A DNA stretch of 32,734 nucleotides, taken from NCBI GenBank assembly GCA_019313605.1, contig JAFDAW010000006.1:1-32734 (forward strand). Direction: 5' to 3'. The notes under the pieces were generated by a model, which worked only from the letters and a program-made list of their open reading frames with translations, had not been told where the DNA came from and did not search any database. The position numbers and the translations under genes were made by a program. Within the stretch, counting starts at the first letter, position 1. Every line of letters begins with the position of its first letter. This document shows positions 8,068 through 16,279 of the stretch, in pieces. The DNA is from Deltaproteobacteria bacterium. Lineage in GTDB: Bacteria; Myxococcota_A; UBA9160; SMWR01.

Positions 8068-9320
8068 TCTCGGAGTTGACCATCTCCGCGCAAGACAAAC
8101 TTCAGCGTTGTCAATCCCTCGAGTCCCATCGGCCCATAGGCGTGGATCTTCGAGGTCGAGATGCCGATTTCTGCGCCGAGCCCCAACCGAAAACCATCTG
8201 CAAAAGCCGTCGAGCAGTTGACGCCAACCGTCGATGAACCGACTCGGCGCAGGAATTCCTGCGAGCTGCCGTAATCGCGGGTGACGATCACTTCCGTGTG
8301 ATTCGATCCATAGCGTCGAATGTGTTCGATTGCAGCGTCGATGTCGTCGACGACACGCACCGCGAGGATCGGCGCCAGGTATTCCTCCGCCCAGTCACTG
8401 TCGCTCGCGGGAACGGCATCGCTGAAGATCTCACAAGTCTTTGCGCAGCCGCGAAGCTCGACACCCAGCTCGTGCAGGGATTTGAGGATGCGTGGCATTG
8501 CGGTCGCCGCCGCATCGCGGTGGACCAGCAGGGTTTCGAGGCCGTTGCACACTTCCATCTGCGAAATTTTCGAGTCGACTGCAACTCGAGTCGCCATCTC
8601 CGGATCCGCGCTGGCATCGACGAAGATGTGACACACGCCCGCGTCGTGGCTGACGACGGGAATGCGCGACTTTTCGGTCACCAGGCGAATCAACTCGGGT
8701 CCGCCGCGCGGAATGATGAGGTCGATGTATTGATCGAGGCCGAGCATCGTGTCGATCGCCGCGCGATCCGTCACGGGGATCACCGCAACTGCATCTTCGG
8801 GTACGCCGGTTTCAGCCGCCGCCGCACGCAGCTCGACGGCCAGCGCTCGATTCGCTTCGATCGCCTCGGAGCCGCCGCGCAGGATCACCGCGTTACCCGC
8901 TTTGACGCAGAGAGCCGCTGCATCGACGGTTACGTTAGGGCGGCTTTCGTAGATGATTCCGATCACTCCGAGGGGGATCCGCATGCGGCCGACCTGCAGT
9001 CCATTCGGCCGAACGACGGTCGATTCCACCTTCCCGACGGGGTCGGGTAGGGCCGCAACGTCGCGCAGTCCCGCGATCATGTCGCGCCATTTGCCCTCGG
9101 CGAGTTCGAGCCGCTTGAGCATCGGGCCCGAGATCCCGGAGCCCGCAGCGCGCTCGAGATCGACGGCGTTGGCGGCGAGGATCTCGGCTTTTGCGTCTTC
9201 CAGGCGCTCCGCGCAGCGCATCAGCCAGGCGTTCTTCTCGCGAGTCGATAGTTCCGCGACCCGCTCCGAAGCGCTGCGCGCTCTGCGCGCGAGATCGATT
9301 ACCTGTTCTTCCAGGCTCAT
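8064..9320 (-). CDS. proA: Gamma-glutamyl phosphate reductase (proline synthesis)
   Basis: 418 residues from the ATG at 9320, almost identical in length to E. coli ProA; an in-frame ATG at 9401 would run back into proB and is rejected. A GAGGA about eight bases upstream is a suitable ribosome binding site. It reduces glutamyl-5-phosphate to glutamate semialdehyde with NADPH. The catalytic cysteine is C258 in MEVCNGLET; other family stretches are IGIIYESRPNVTVDAAALC (121-139) and LIIPRGGPELIRLV. It lies 22 bases after proB, so the two enzymes, which hand over a labile acyl phosphate, are made together. Confidence 0.97.
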   Translation of the reverse strand: MSLEEQVIDLARRARSASERVAELSTREKNAWLMRCAERLEDAKAEILAANAVDLERAAGSGISGPMLKRLELAEGKWRDMIAGLRDVAALPDPVGKVESTVVRPNGLQVGRMRIPLGVIGIIYESRPNVTVDAAALCVKAGNAVILRGGSEAIEANRALAVELRAAAAETGVPEDAVAVIPVTDRAAIDTMLGLDQYIDLIIPRGGPELIRLVTEKSRIPVVSHDAGVCHIFVDASADPEMATRVAVDSKISQMEVCNGLETLLVHRDAAATAMPRILKSLHELGVELRGCAKTCEIFSDAVPASDSDWAEEYLAPILAVRVVDDIDAAIEHIRRYGSNHTEVIVTRDYGSSQEFLRRVGSSTVGVNCSTAFADGFRLGLGAEIGISTSKIHAYGPMGLEGLTTLKFVLRGDGQLRE

Positions 9321-9342
9321 GTGCTGCGTCCTCGAGAAGGAG

Positions 9343-10497
9343 TTACTCGGAGGGATCCTCGAGCAGGACGAGATCATCGCGATGGATGACTTCGTCGCCA
9401 TTCGAGTATCCTAGCATTTGCGCGATCTCCCGCGTGGAGCGCCCTGCGATCCGCTCCACGGCGTCGGACGCATAGGCGGCCAGGCCGCGAGCCACGGCGC
9501 GCCCGTTCGAATCGACGCACGCAACCGGATCTCCGACCCGAAATTTTCCGTGCACTTCGACGATGCCCGCGGGCAGCAGGCTCTTGCCGCCGTGCTCGAT
9601 GGCCTGCACGGCGCCGTCGTCGAGTACCAATTCTCCGTGGGTCCGGGTGGTAAATGCCAGCCAATGCTTACGACTCGCGAGTCGGTTGCCGGTTGTGAAG
9701 ATCGTTCCCACCGCTTCGCCAGCCGCGACTTGCAGCAGCACGTCGCGCCTGCGGCCGTTGCAGAGAACCGTCGTAGAACCGCAGCGGGCGGCAGCCTGAG
9801 CGGCTTCGAGCTTGGTCGTCATTCCGCCGCGCCCGAACGCACTCGTTGACCCCCCCGCAGCTCTTTCGATTTCGGGTGTCACGCGGTCGACGACGTCGAA
9901 GAGCTTCGGCTTCGCACCGTCACCGGGGGGGCTCTGGTAGAGACCCTCGACGTCGGTGAGGATGATGAGCAAGTCGGCACCGATCAGGTTGGCGACCGTC
10001 GCCGAGAGATTGTCGTTGTCGCCGAAGCGAATCTCCTCCGTCGCCACCGTGTCGTTTTCGTTGACGATCGGCACGAGCACGACGCCGATCCGCAACAGCT
10101 CGAGCAGCGTGTGACGCGCATTGATGAAGCGCTCGTGATCTGCGAGCCCGCTACGGGTGACGAGAATCTGCGCGACCCCGCGTCCGCGACGAACGAAACG
10201 CCGACGATAGTGTTCGATGAGTCCGATCTGACCGACGGCTGCCGCCGCTTGCTTCTCGCGAATCGAGCGGCCGCCATCGCTCCAGCCGAGCTCCCGCGCG
10301 CCGATCGCGATGGCACCCGATGAAACGATCACAACCTCCCGCTCGGCGTCGAAGAGTTCGGCGACCTGACGGGAAATGTCGCCGAAGACCCGCGACTGCA
10401 GTTCTCCATCCCGGGTGAGAACACTGCTCCCGATTTTGACGACGATCCGACGCGCCTCGGCGGCGGCAGGCCTGGCACTCGACTGGACTCCGCTCAA
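9343..10497 (-). CDS. proB: Glutamate 5-kinase with C-terminal PUA domain
   Basis: 384 residues. First step of proline synthesis: ATP-dependent phosphorylation of glutamate. Amino-acid kinase domain: VVKIGSSVLT at 19-28, VSSGAIAIG, NENDTV and FGDNDNLSA (substrate/nucleotide binding), ILTDVEGLY. The C-terminal 90 or so residues (GKSLLPAGI onward) are a PUA domain, as in longer ProB proteins. The only reasonable start is TTG at 10497, whose bases overlap the obg stop (TTGA), implying translational coupling and probably modest initiation. In E. coli ProB is feedback-inhibited by proline; nothing here contradicts that. Confidence 0.96.
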   Translation of the reverse strand: MSGVQSSARPAAAEARRIVVKIGSSVLTRDGELQSRVFGDISRQVAELFDAEREVVIVSSGAIAIGARELGWSDGGRSIREKQAAAAVGQIGLIEHYRRRFVRRGRGVAQILVTRSGLADHERFINARHTLLELLRIGVVLVPIVNENDTVATEEIRFGDNDNLSATVANLIGADLLIILTDVEGLYQSPPGDGAKPKLFDVVDRVTPEIERAAGGSTSAFGRGGMTTKLEAAQAAARCGSTTVLCNGRRRDVLLQVAAGEAVGTIFTTGNRLASRKHWLAFTTRTHGELVLDDGAVQAIEHGGKSLLPAGIVEVHGKFRVGDPVACVDSNGRAVARGLAAYASDAVERIAGRSTREIAQMLGYSNGDEVIHRDDLVLLEDPSE

Positions 10498-11558
10498 GAC
10501 TCGCCCTCCGCCACCTTTGCCGCTTCGTCCGCAAGGGCCTGATCCAGAGTGTGGACCATCGCGCCCAGCAGGGCTTCCACCCCGGATCCTGTTGCGGCCG
10601 AAAGCCGCAGCACGCGTAGACCTCGTCGCGAGAGCTCTGCTTCAGCGGCGTCGAGGTCGCTGGGATCCTGGATCAGATCAATCTTGCTCAGCACCACCAA
10701 CTCCCGGCGTTCGAGGAGATCGGAACGGTAGGAACCGAGTTCCCGCCGGATCGTTTCGTAGCGCTTCACGAGGTCTGCGGACTCGAGAGCGATGCTGCTC
10801 GCATCCAGAAGATGCACGATCACGCGGGTTCTTTCGATATGGCGCAGGAAGCGGTGACCCAGCCCCACCCCCTCGCTCGCGCCCTCGATCAGTCCCGGGA
10901 TGTCGGCTGCGACGATGCGTCGGTCTCCGATCTCGACGACGCCGAGCGAAGGTGTGAGCGTCGTGAACGGATACGAGGCGACGCGCGGCCGAGCCTGCGA
11001 AATGCGAGAGATCAGCGTGGACTTGCCCGCGTTCGGGAAACCCACCAGGCCGATATCCGCGAGCAACTTCAGCGAGAGGCGCAGGTTGCGAGACTTGCCG
11101 GGTTGCCCCGGCTCTGCGTAGTCTGGCGTCTGCCGCGTCGAGGTCCTGAAGCGGGCGTTGCCCCGCCCGCCGCGCCCAGCGCGGGCGACCAGGACACTCG
11201 CTCCATCTTCGGACAGATCGGCGACGATTTCGTTTGCAGCTTCGGGATCGAGGTCGTAGATGATCGTTCCGATCGGGACGCGAATTTCTGTATCGCGCCC
11301 GCTTCGCCCCGTTCGATTCGAAACGTCGCCCTTCTGGCCGGACTCCGCGCTGACCTTGCGGCGCAAGCGCTGGTCGTAGAGCGTCGAGAGATTGCGATCG
11401 GCCGTGATCACGACGTTGCCACCGCGCCCGCCGTCGCCGCCGTTGGGACCGCCGCGCGGTACGAACTTCTCGCGCCGCATGCTTACGCGACCGTCACCAC
11501 CGTCGCCGGCGCGAACGGAAATCGTCGCTTCGTCGATGAACGATTCTTCGGGATTCAT
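10494..11558 (-). CDS. obg: Obg/CgtA GTPase (50S assembly, stress control)
   Basis: 354 residues. Residues 1-160 form the glycine-rich Obg fold (FIDEATISVRAGDGG, RGGPNGGDGGRGG). The G domain follows: G1 GFPNAGKST (173-181), G2 region YPFTTLTP (196-203), G3 DIPG (219-222), and G4 SKID (291-294) where NKxD is the usual form. There is no long C-terminal acidic extension. Obg binds the 50S subunit and (p)ppGpp and acts late in large-subunit assembly, which fits its place directly after rplU and rpmA. ATG 11558 is the start, 50 bases after rpmA. Confidence 0.97.
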   Translation of the reverse strand: MNPEESFIDEATISVRAGDGGDGRVSMRREKFVPRGGPNGGDGGRGGNVVITADRNLSTLYDQRLRRKVSAESGQKGDVSNRTGRSGRDTEIRVPIGTIIYDLDPEAANEIVADLSEDGASVLVARAGRGGRGNARFRTSTRQTPDYAEPGQPGKSRNLRLSLKLLADIGLVGFPNAGKSTLISRISQARPRVASYPFTTLTPSLGVVEIGDRRIVAADIPGLIEGASEGVGLGHRFLRHIERTRVIVHLLDASSIALESADLVKRYETIRRELGSYRSDLLERRELVVLSKIDLIQDPSDLDAAEAELSRRGLRVLRLSAATGSGVEALLGAMVHTLDQALADEAAKVAEGES

Positions 11559-11608
11559 GGATGTGCGACCGCACGCCGCCGATTCAGCGCCGCAGGTGAG
11601 TGAGCGCG

Positions 11609-11863
11609 CTAGTTGTTCGCTTCGACCTGCGCGACGACGCGCCCGCGCGACTTGCCATAATCGACCACGCCGTCGCAGAGTGCGAAGAGCGTGTAATCGC
11701 GACCCAGGCCCACGTTGCGTCCCGGATGAATTTTCGTACCGAGCTGACGAACGAGAATCGATCCCGCCGTCACAGTCTGGCCCGCGAACACCTTGACTCC
11801 GCGCCGCTGCCCTTGACTGTCGCGACCGTTGCGCGAACTGCCTTGTCCTTTTTTATGCGCCAT
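11609..11863 (-). CDS. rpmA: 50S ribosomal protein L27
   Basis: 84 residues, full length. N-terminus MAHKKGQGSSRNGRDSQGQR is the flexible tail that reaches the peptidyl-transferase centre; VFAGQTVTAGSILVRQLGTK and HPGRNVGLGRDYTLFAL follow as in all L27 proteins. There is no N-terminal pro-sequence of the Firmicutes type. It starts three bases after rplU and is cotranscribed with it. Confidence 0.98.
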   Translation of the reverse strand: MAHKKGQGSSRNGRDSQGQRRGVKVFAGQTVTAGSILVRQLGTKIHPGRNVGLGRDYTLFALCDGVVDYGKSRGRVVAQVEANN

Positions 11864-11866
11864 CGA

Positions 11867-12178
11867 TCAGGCCTCGATCTTATCCACTCGAATTTCAGTG
11901 TACGACTGACGGTGTCCCGCTTTTCGGCGATAACCCTTGCGCCGCTTCATCTTGAAGATCGTGATCTTCGGCCCGCGACCCTGGGCGGTAATGGTTCCCA
12001 CCACCTTTGCACCAGCGACCAGCGGTGTTCCGATCTTCGCGCCGTCATCGGCGCCGACCAGTAGAACCTCGGCGAGTTCGACGTGATCGCCAACGGATCC
12101 TTCGAGCTTCTCGACGCGGACGGCTACCCCGGGCTCTACCCGAAGCTGCTTCCCTCCCGTCCGAACGACGGCGTACAT
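11867..12178 (-). CDS. rplU: 50S ribosomal protein L21
   Basis: 103 residues, normal length. MYAVVRTGGKQLRVEPG at the N-terminus and FKMKRRKGYRRKAGHRQSYTEIRVDKIEA at the C-terminus are diagnostic; it binds 23S rRNA. Its ATG (12178) overlaps the rng stop TAA by one base (TAATG), leaving no room for a separate leader or a classic L21 autoregulatory structure, so its translation probably depends on ribosomes finishing rng. Confidence 0.98.
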   Translation of the reverse strand: MYAVVRTGGKQLRVEPGVAVRVEKLEGSVGDHVELAEVLLVGADDGAKIGTPLVAGAKVVGTITAQGRGPKITIFKMKRRKGYRRKAGHRQSYTEIRVDKIEA

Positions 12179-14364
12179 TATGGCTCCTCCACTTTCGCGG
12201 GAGGTGGCAGTATCGGGGTTTCCGGTTCTAAGTCAAGCATCTCGGTGGCCGGAGCGGGGGTTGAGAAGCTTTTTTCGCCTTCGCTCCCGCCCGCCGCAAA
12301 GGCTGGCTCGGCGGTCGAGTCGTCTTCCGGGGCCGCCGCAGCCTCCGAGGTGGCTTCGGCCGGAGCGGCCTGCTCTGAGGGCTTGGCGGTTCGGCGGGGC
12401 TTGCGCGGGGCCCGTTTTGGGGCCGATGCGGCTCGGCTGGCCTTCGCCGGGGCCGGTTTAGGCGCAGCGGCCGGTTCGGCCACCTGCTCTTCGGCGTCCA
12501 CCGGCTCGGTGGCCGGCTCGGCCGTCTGCTCTTCGGTGCCCTCCGGCTCGGTGGCCGGCTCGGCCGTCTGCTCTTCGGCGTCCGCCTGCTCGGCGACCGG
12601 TTCGGACTTCTCTTCCTCCGCGGCGCTCGACTCGCTCTTCTCGGTTTCGGCGGCCTCCAGCGGAGCTTCCGATTCGGGCGGGGTTTGTGTCGTTTCCGGC
12701 AGCTCCTCTTCCGCGTTCGCGGGCCCTGAGGGGTCCACTATCGCCGCGCTCGATGTTTCGTCGATTTGGATCGGCAAATCGGCGCCGGCTGTCTTCTCGT
12801 CACTGGCCTCGGCCGGAAAGCCGAGCCACTGAAGCGGGATGGATACGGGAGGGCCACTGTCCAGAGCGGTCACTTCGAACTGCTCCTGGTGGAGCCCCGG
12901 TTGGCCGCGGACTTCGATTTCGTAGCCGAGTTCCTGGCCGAGTTCCGTGCAGGCCTTGTGGGCGCGGACGAGCATAACTTCCGCGACGCGCGGATTTACG
13001 CTGATGGCAATCTTCCGACCGCAGAAGCGCGGCAGGTCCTTGCGAATTTCGCGCAGAATCTTGTAGGCCATGCTCTCGCTCGAGAGCACGTAGCCGCGTC
13101 CCTCGCAGTTCGGGCAGGGTTCGCAGAGTTGCTGGACGAGATTTTCCCGGGTTCGCTTTCGCGTCATCTCGACGAGGCCGAGTTCCGAGATCTTGAGGAT
13201 GTTCGTTCTCGCCTTGTCCTGCTTCAAAGCTTCCTGGAGTGCGCTGTAAACCTTGTTGCGATTTTCCGCGCTCTCCATATCGATCAGGTCGATGATGATG
13301 ATGCCGCCGATATTTCGGAAGCGCAGTTGATGCACGACCTCTTTGACCGCTTCGAGGTTCGTCCGAAGAACCGTGTCCTCGAGGTCGCGCTTGCCGACGA
13401 AGCGCCCGGTGTTGACGTCGATCGCCGTGAGCGCCTCGCTCTGGTCGATCACCAGATGCCCGCCGGATTTCAGGAAGATCTTCTTGCCCAGGTTGGCGTC
13501 GATCGACGACTCGATATTGAAGTGATCGAAGATCGGAAGCGCGCCCCGGTAGTGCTCGAGCCGCGGCTTCGGGTCTGCGACGAAGCGCGTCAGGAAATCA
13601 TCCATCTCTTCGTAGACGCGACGGTCGTCGATCACGATGCGCTTGGTCTTGTTGTTCACGAAGTCGCGAATCACCCGAAGCGGCAGGGAGAGTTCCGAGT
13701 AGAGGTCGCACGGAGAACTCGCGCCTTCCCGTTTGCTCTGGATGTCGCTCCAAACCGTCGTCAGGTAACGGATGTCGGCTTGCAGATCCGCTTCGGTCGC
13801 ATTGTCGCCGGCCGTTCGGATGATGAAGCCGAGACCTTCCGGACGGGCTTTGGAAACGATCTCTCGGAGCCGGCGCCGCTCGCGATCGGATTCGATGCGA
13901 CGGGAGACACCCACCCGCGGCGAAAGCGGCGTGACCACCAGGTGGCGGCCCGCAATCGAAATGTGGGAGGTGATCCGAGCGCCCTTGCTGCCGATCGGCT
14001 CCTTGGCGACCTGGACGACGATCTCCTGGCCCTCGCGGAGCATGGTGTCGATGCTCGGCGGCTGTTGTCGGCTGCCGTTGCGCGAGCGACCTCTGCCGCG
14101 CTCCGGGGCATCGCCGTCGCCGTTGCCCTTCCTCAAGTTGTCGTAGTAATCGCCGGCGTAGAGAAACGCCGCCTTCTCGAGGCCGATGTCCACGAAGGCG
14201 GCTTGCATTCCGGGCAGTACCCGGGTCACGCGCCCCTTGACGACGGTGCCGGCGACGTTCTGCTCGCCCGCTCTCTCGATGTGGAGTTCCGTAAATTGGT
14301 TGCGTTCGATGATCCCCACTCGGGTTTCCCCGACCGAGGCGTTGATCACGATCTCGTTCGTCAT
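12178..14364 (-). CDS. rng: Ribonuclease E/G with long disordered C-terminal tail
   Basis: 728 residues. Core (1 to about 500): S1 RNA-binding domain about 36-140, interrupted by a Gly/Arg-rich insert at 80-105; catalytic DNase I-like region with the Mg2+ ligands D316 (AIDVNTGRF) and D359 (IIIIDLIDM); zinc-link cysteines C417/C420 (CPNC). It cleaves single-stranded AU-rich RNA and matures rRNA/tRNA. Residues about 520-728 are low complexity: acidic Pro/Glu stretches, three 14-residue repeats, a basic patch (KASRAASAPKRAPRKPRR) and another acidic end. Such a tail resembles the degradosome scaffold half of RNase E rather than tail-less RNase G, so an rne-like role is possible. The gene heads the operon and has a structured leader. 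Confidence 0.94.
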   Translation of the reverse strand: MTNEIVINASVGETRVGIIERNQFTELHIERAGEQNVAGTVVKGRVTRVLPGMQAAFVDIGLEKAAFLYAGDYYDNLRKGNGDGDAPERGRGRSRNGSRQQPPSIDTMLREGQEIVVQVAKEPIGSKGARITSHISIAGRHLVVTPLSPRVGVSRRIESDRERRRLREIVSKARPEGLGFIIRTAGDNATEADLQADIRYLTTVWSDIQSKREGASSPCDLYSELSLPLRVIRDFVNNKTKRIVIDDRRVYEEMDDFLTRFVADPKPRLEHYRGALPIFDHFNIESSIDANLGKKIFLKSGGHLVIDQSEALTAIDVNTGRFVGKRDLEDTVLRTNLEAVKEVVHQLRFRNIGGIIIIDLIDMESAENRNKVYSALQEALKQDKARTNILKISELGLVEMTRKRTRENLVQQLCEPCPNCEGRGYVLSSESMAYKILREIRKDLPRFCGRKIAISVNPRVAEVMLVRAHKACTELGQELGYEIEVRGQPGLHQEQFEVTALDSGPPVSIPLQWLGFPAEASDEKTAGADLPIQIDETSSAAIVDPSGPANAEEELPETTQTPPESEAPLEAAETEKSESSAAEEEKSEPVAEQADAEEQTAEPATEPEGTEEQTAEPATEPVDAEEQVAEPAAAPKPAPAKASRAASAPKRAPRKPRRTAKPSEQAAPAEATSEAAAAPEDDSTAEPAFAAGGSEGEKSFSTPAPATEMLDLEPETPILPPPAKVEEP
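12479..12604 (-). repeat. Three tandem 42-bp repeats in the RNase tail
   Basis: Three consecutive in-frame 42-bp units (12479-12520, 12521-12562, 12563-12604) encode 14-residue acidic repeats: EPVAEQADAEEQTA, EPATEPEGTEEQTA and EPATEPVDAEEQVA in protein order. The middle and 5'-most genomic copies are nearly identical at the DNA level, suggesting recent duplication by slippage or unequal exchange. Confidence 0.9.
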
Positions 14365-14425
14365 TTCACAAATTCCCGCGAAGGGTGCGCGATCCGGCGA
14401 GGGGAGCCGGGCACGCTGCGCCCTT

Positions 14426-14441
14426 CGGCTCTGGCGAGCCG
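14426..14441 (-). promoter_or_regulatory. Leader hairpin C upstream of rng
   Basis: CGGCTC/GAGCCG perfect 6-bp arms around TGGC (plus-strand reading). On the reverse strand it lies 60-77 bases before the rng start, the last of three hairpins in the leader. A TTTTT run at 14452-14456 on the plus strand is too far from the stem to make a convincing plus-strand terminator. Confidence 0.4.
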
Positions 14442-14463
14442 GAACTGGGACTTTTTGCCTATC

Positions 14464-14492
14464 AAAAGGGCCCGCGCAGCTGCGCGCGGACC
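14464..14492 (-). terminator. Terminator-like hairpin in the rng leader (attenuator?)
   Basis: Reading the reverse strand, a 9-bp GC-rich stem (GGTCCGCGC / GCGCGGGCC, one T-G wobble) with a GCAGCT loop spans 14492-14469. One base later comes TTTT (14467-14464). This is intrinsic-terminator architecture but with a short U-tract. No gene on the reverse strand ends upstream of it within the window (selA runs the other way), so its likely role is premature termination, i.e. attenuation, of the rng-rplU-rpmA operon. Confidence 0.45.
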
Positions 14493-14512
14493 TCTGGCGG
14501 GGCTAAGCGGTA

Positions 14513-14535
14513 CTCGGGACCCGGTCGGGTCCGAG
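14513..14535 (-). promoter_or_regulatory. Leader hairpin A upstream of rng
   Basis: Arms CTCGGGACCC (14513-14522) and GGGTCCGAG (14527-14535) pair over nine base pairs with one bulged G and a four-base loop. It precedes the terminator-like hairpin in the reverse-strand leader. The remaining 14536-14819 part of this 455-base divergent gap holds an AT-rich stretch with a short AAACAA/TTGTTT inverted repeat (14571-14584), where the rng promoter may lie, but I find no clear gene, tRNA or consensus promoter. Confidence 0.4.
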
Positions 14536-14819
14536 CAGGGCGGGAACAGGCTCTAAGTTCCCCAATTCGCAAACAAAATTGTTTTCTCGCACAGTAATTC
14601 CCAAAAACGGTGTGGACATGCGATTGGGTTTCCGAGCCCCGGCAGCGCCCCGCCGCCCGTCCAGCTCACCCCAGTCGCCCGCGGAGTCATTTGAGGAGCT
14701 GCAGAAATCAGGCTCCACCCATCCACGGGACGGGTGGCCAGTTTTCAGCAACAATGTCGTGCAACTCCTAAAACGCGATCCCCGCAGGACCGCACCAAGC
14801 AAATTCAACTAGGAGAGTC

Positions 14820-16244
14820 ATGTATCGGAGCCCCGAGGTCAAGCCTGATCCCCGCAGGGCATTGCCAGCTGTCGATCGGTTGGCCGACGCGGTGGCCGCG
14901 AAGTGTCCCAATTTGCCTGCCTGGGCGGTCCTCGAGGCTGTTCGGCGCGCCCTCGCGGAGGCGCGGGAGCGCCTGGCGGAACCCGCGCCGGAATCCACTG
15001 AAGGCAACCCGCTGCCGGAGGATCTGGTCGACCGGTCCGCTGAGCTGGCTGCAGCCTTGTGCGGCGGCCAGCCGTCCCGAGTCGTCAACGCCACGGGAAT
15101 CCCGCTCCACACCAATCTGGGCCGAGCGCCCTTGGCGCCCGGTGCCGTCCAGGCGATCGAGCGAACCGCCGCGAGTTACTCGGACCTCGAGCTCGATCTC
15201 GAAACCGGCCGGCGCGGCGACAGGCTCGCGGGGGTGTGTTCGAAACTCGCGCTCCTCACCGAAGCTCCGGCCGCGCTCGCGGTCAACAACAATGCTGCGG
15301 CCGTCTTGTTGGCGCTCGACACCCTCGCGAGGGATCGGGAAGTCGTCGTCTCGCGGGGCGAGCTGGTCGAAATTGGCGGCTCGTTTCGGATTCCGGACAT
15401 CATCGAGCGCGCGGGGGTGGATCTCGTCGAGGTCGGCACCACCAACCGCACTCATCCGAGCGACTACGAGCGAGCCATCCGCGAGCGCACCGGGCTGTTG
15501 TTGAAGATCCATCGCAGCAATTTCGAGCTGAGCGGTTTCGTGGCCGAGACGTCGCTTGGGCAGCTCGCGGAGATCGGGCGCGCGGCGGGTATTCCCGTCG
15601 TCGAAGACCTCGGCAGCGGGACCCTCGTCGACCTCAGCGCTCACGGTTTTCCCGTCGAGGTCTACGCGCCCGCGCGCCTGAAACTGGGCGCGGACGTGGT
15701 GTGCTTCTCCGGTGACAAATTGCTGGGCGGACCCCAGGCGGGCCTGATTCTGGGTTCGCGGGAGATCGTCGATGCCATGCTGTGCAACCCATTGGCCCGC
15801 GCGCTGCGTCTGGACAAGTTGAGCCTCGCGGCGCTGGATTGGACCCTCGAGTGCTATCTGGAGGGCCGCGCCGAGCGGGAACTTCCGGTGTTGCGCCAGC
15901 TGCTCGAACCCCTGGAGCGATTGGAGCTGCGCGCTCGCGCGTTGGCGGCAAGTCTCGACAAGCTGTGGGGCGACACCGCGCGCATCCACGCCGAGCCGGA
16001 TCGAGCCTTCGTGGGGGGCGGCTCGATGCCCGGCTTCGAACTCGACAGCTGGGTCGTCGTGCTGCGGGCGTCTGCGAGCGCGGAGAAAATTTCGAAGCGT
16101 CTGCGTGCCGCTCCGATCCCGGTGGTTGCGCGCCTTCGGGACGACGCGCTGATATTCGACGTTCGGACCCTGCTGGAGGGTGATGAGGACGCCGTCGAGC
16201 AGGCGGTCGGTCTCGCGCTCGAGGAGATCAGTCGCGTTGAATGA
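14820..16244 (+). CDS. selA: L-seryl-tRNA(Sec) selenium transferase
   Basis: 474 residues. PLP enzyme that converts Ser-tRNA(Sec) to Sec-tRNA(Sec) using selenophosphate. RVVNATGIPLHTNLGRAPL (87-105) is the family signature; the PLP-binding lysine is K300 in FSGDKLLGGPQAG; the N-terminal 80 residues form the tRNA-binding helical region of bacterial SelA. ATG 14820 has AGGAGAG three bases upstream. No selB, selD or tRNA(Sec) was recognised nearby, so they must be elsewhere if the pathway is complete. Its presence implies in-frame UGA codons may encode selenocysteine in this genome. Confidence 0.96.
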   Translation: MYRSPEVKPDPRRALPAVDRLADAVAAKCPNLPAWAVLEAVRRALAEARERLAEPAPESTEGNPLPEDLVDRSAELAAALCGGQPSRVVNATGIPLHTNLGRAPLAPGAVQAIERTAASYSDLELDLETGRRGDRLAGVCSKLALLTEAPAALAVNNNAAAVLLALDTLARDREVVVSRGELVEIGGSFRIPDIIERAGVDLVEVGTTNRTHPSDYERAIRERTGLLLKIHRSNFELSGFVAETSLGQLAEIGRAAGIPVVEDLGSGTLVDLSAHGFPVEVYAPARLKLGADVVCFSGDKLLGGPQAGLILGSREIVDAMLCNPLARALRLDKLSLAALDWTLECYLEGRAERELPVLRQLLEPLERLELRARALAASLDKLWGDTARIHAEPDRAFVGGGSMPGFELDSWVVVLRASASAEKISKRLRAAPIPVVARLRDDALIFDVRTLLEGDEDAVEQAVGLALEEISRVE

Positions 16245-16279
16245 AGGCTGCCGGTCTCGTACGATAAGCCGCTGAAATC

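Noticed and set aside
10845..10860. Obg G4 motif SKID instead of NKxD as a sign of altered nucleotide specificity
   Set aside because: Ser for Asn at this position is a mild change; too weak to argue for altered specificity without an alignment.
14426..14456. Plus-strand reading of hairpin C plus TTTTT as a terminator
   Set aside because: Ten bases separate stem and T-run, and no plus-strand gene ends upstream.
12766..14556. 596-residue forward-strand open frame
   Set aside because: Antisense to the RNase E/G gene, whose catalytic motifs are clear on the other strand; no domain seen.
14805..15989. 394-residue reverse-strand open frame
   Set aside because: Exactly antisense to selA, biased composition, no recognisable motif; an artefact of GC-rich codon usage.
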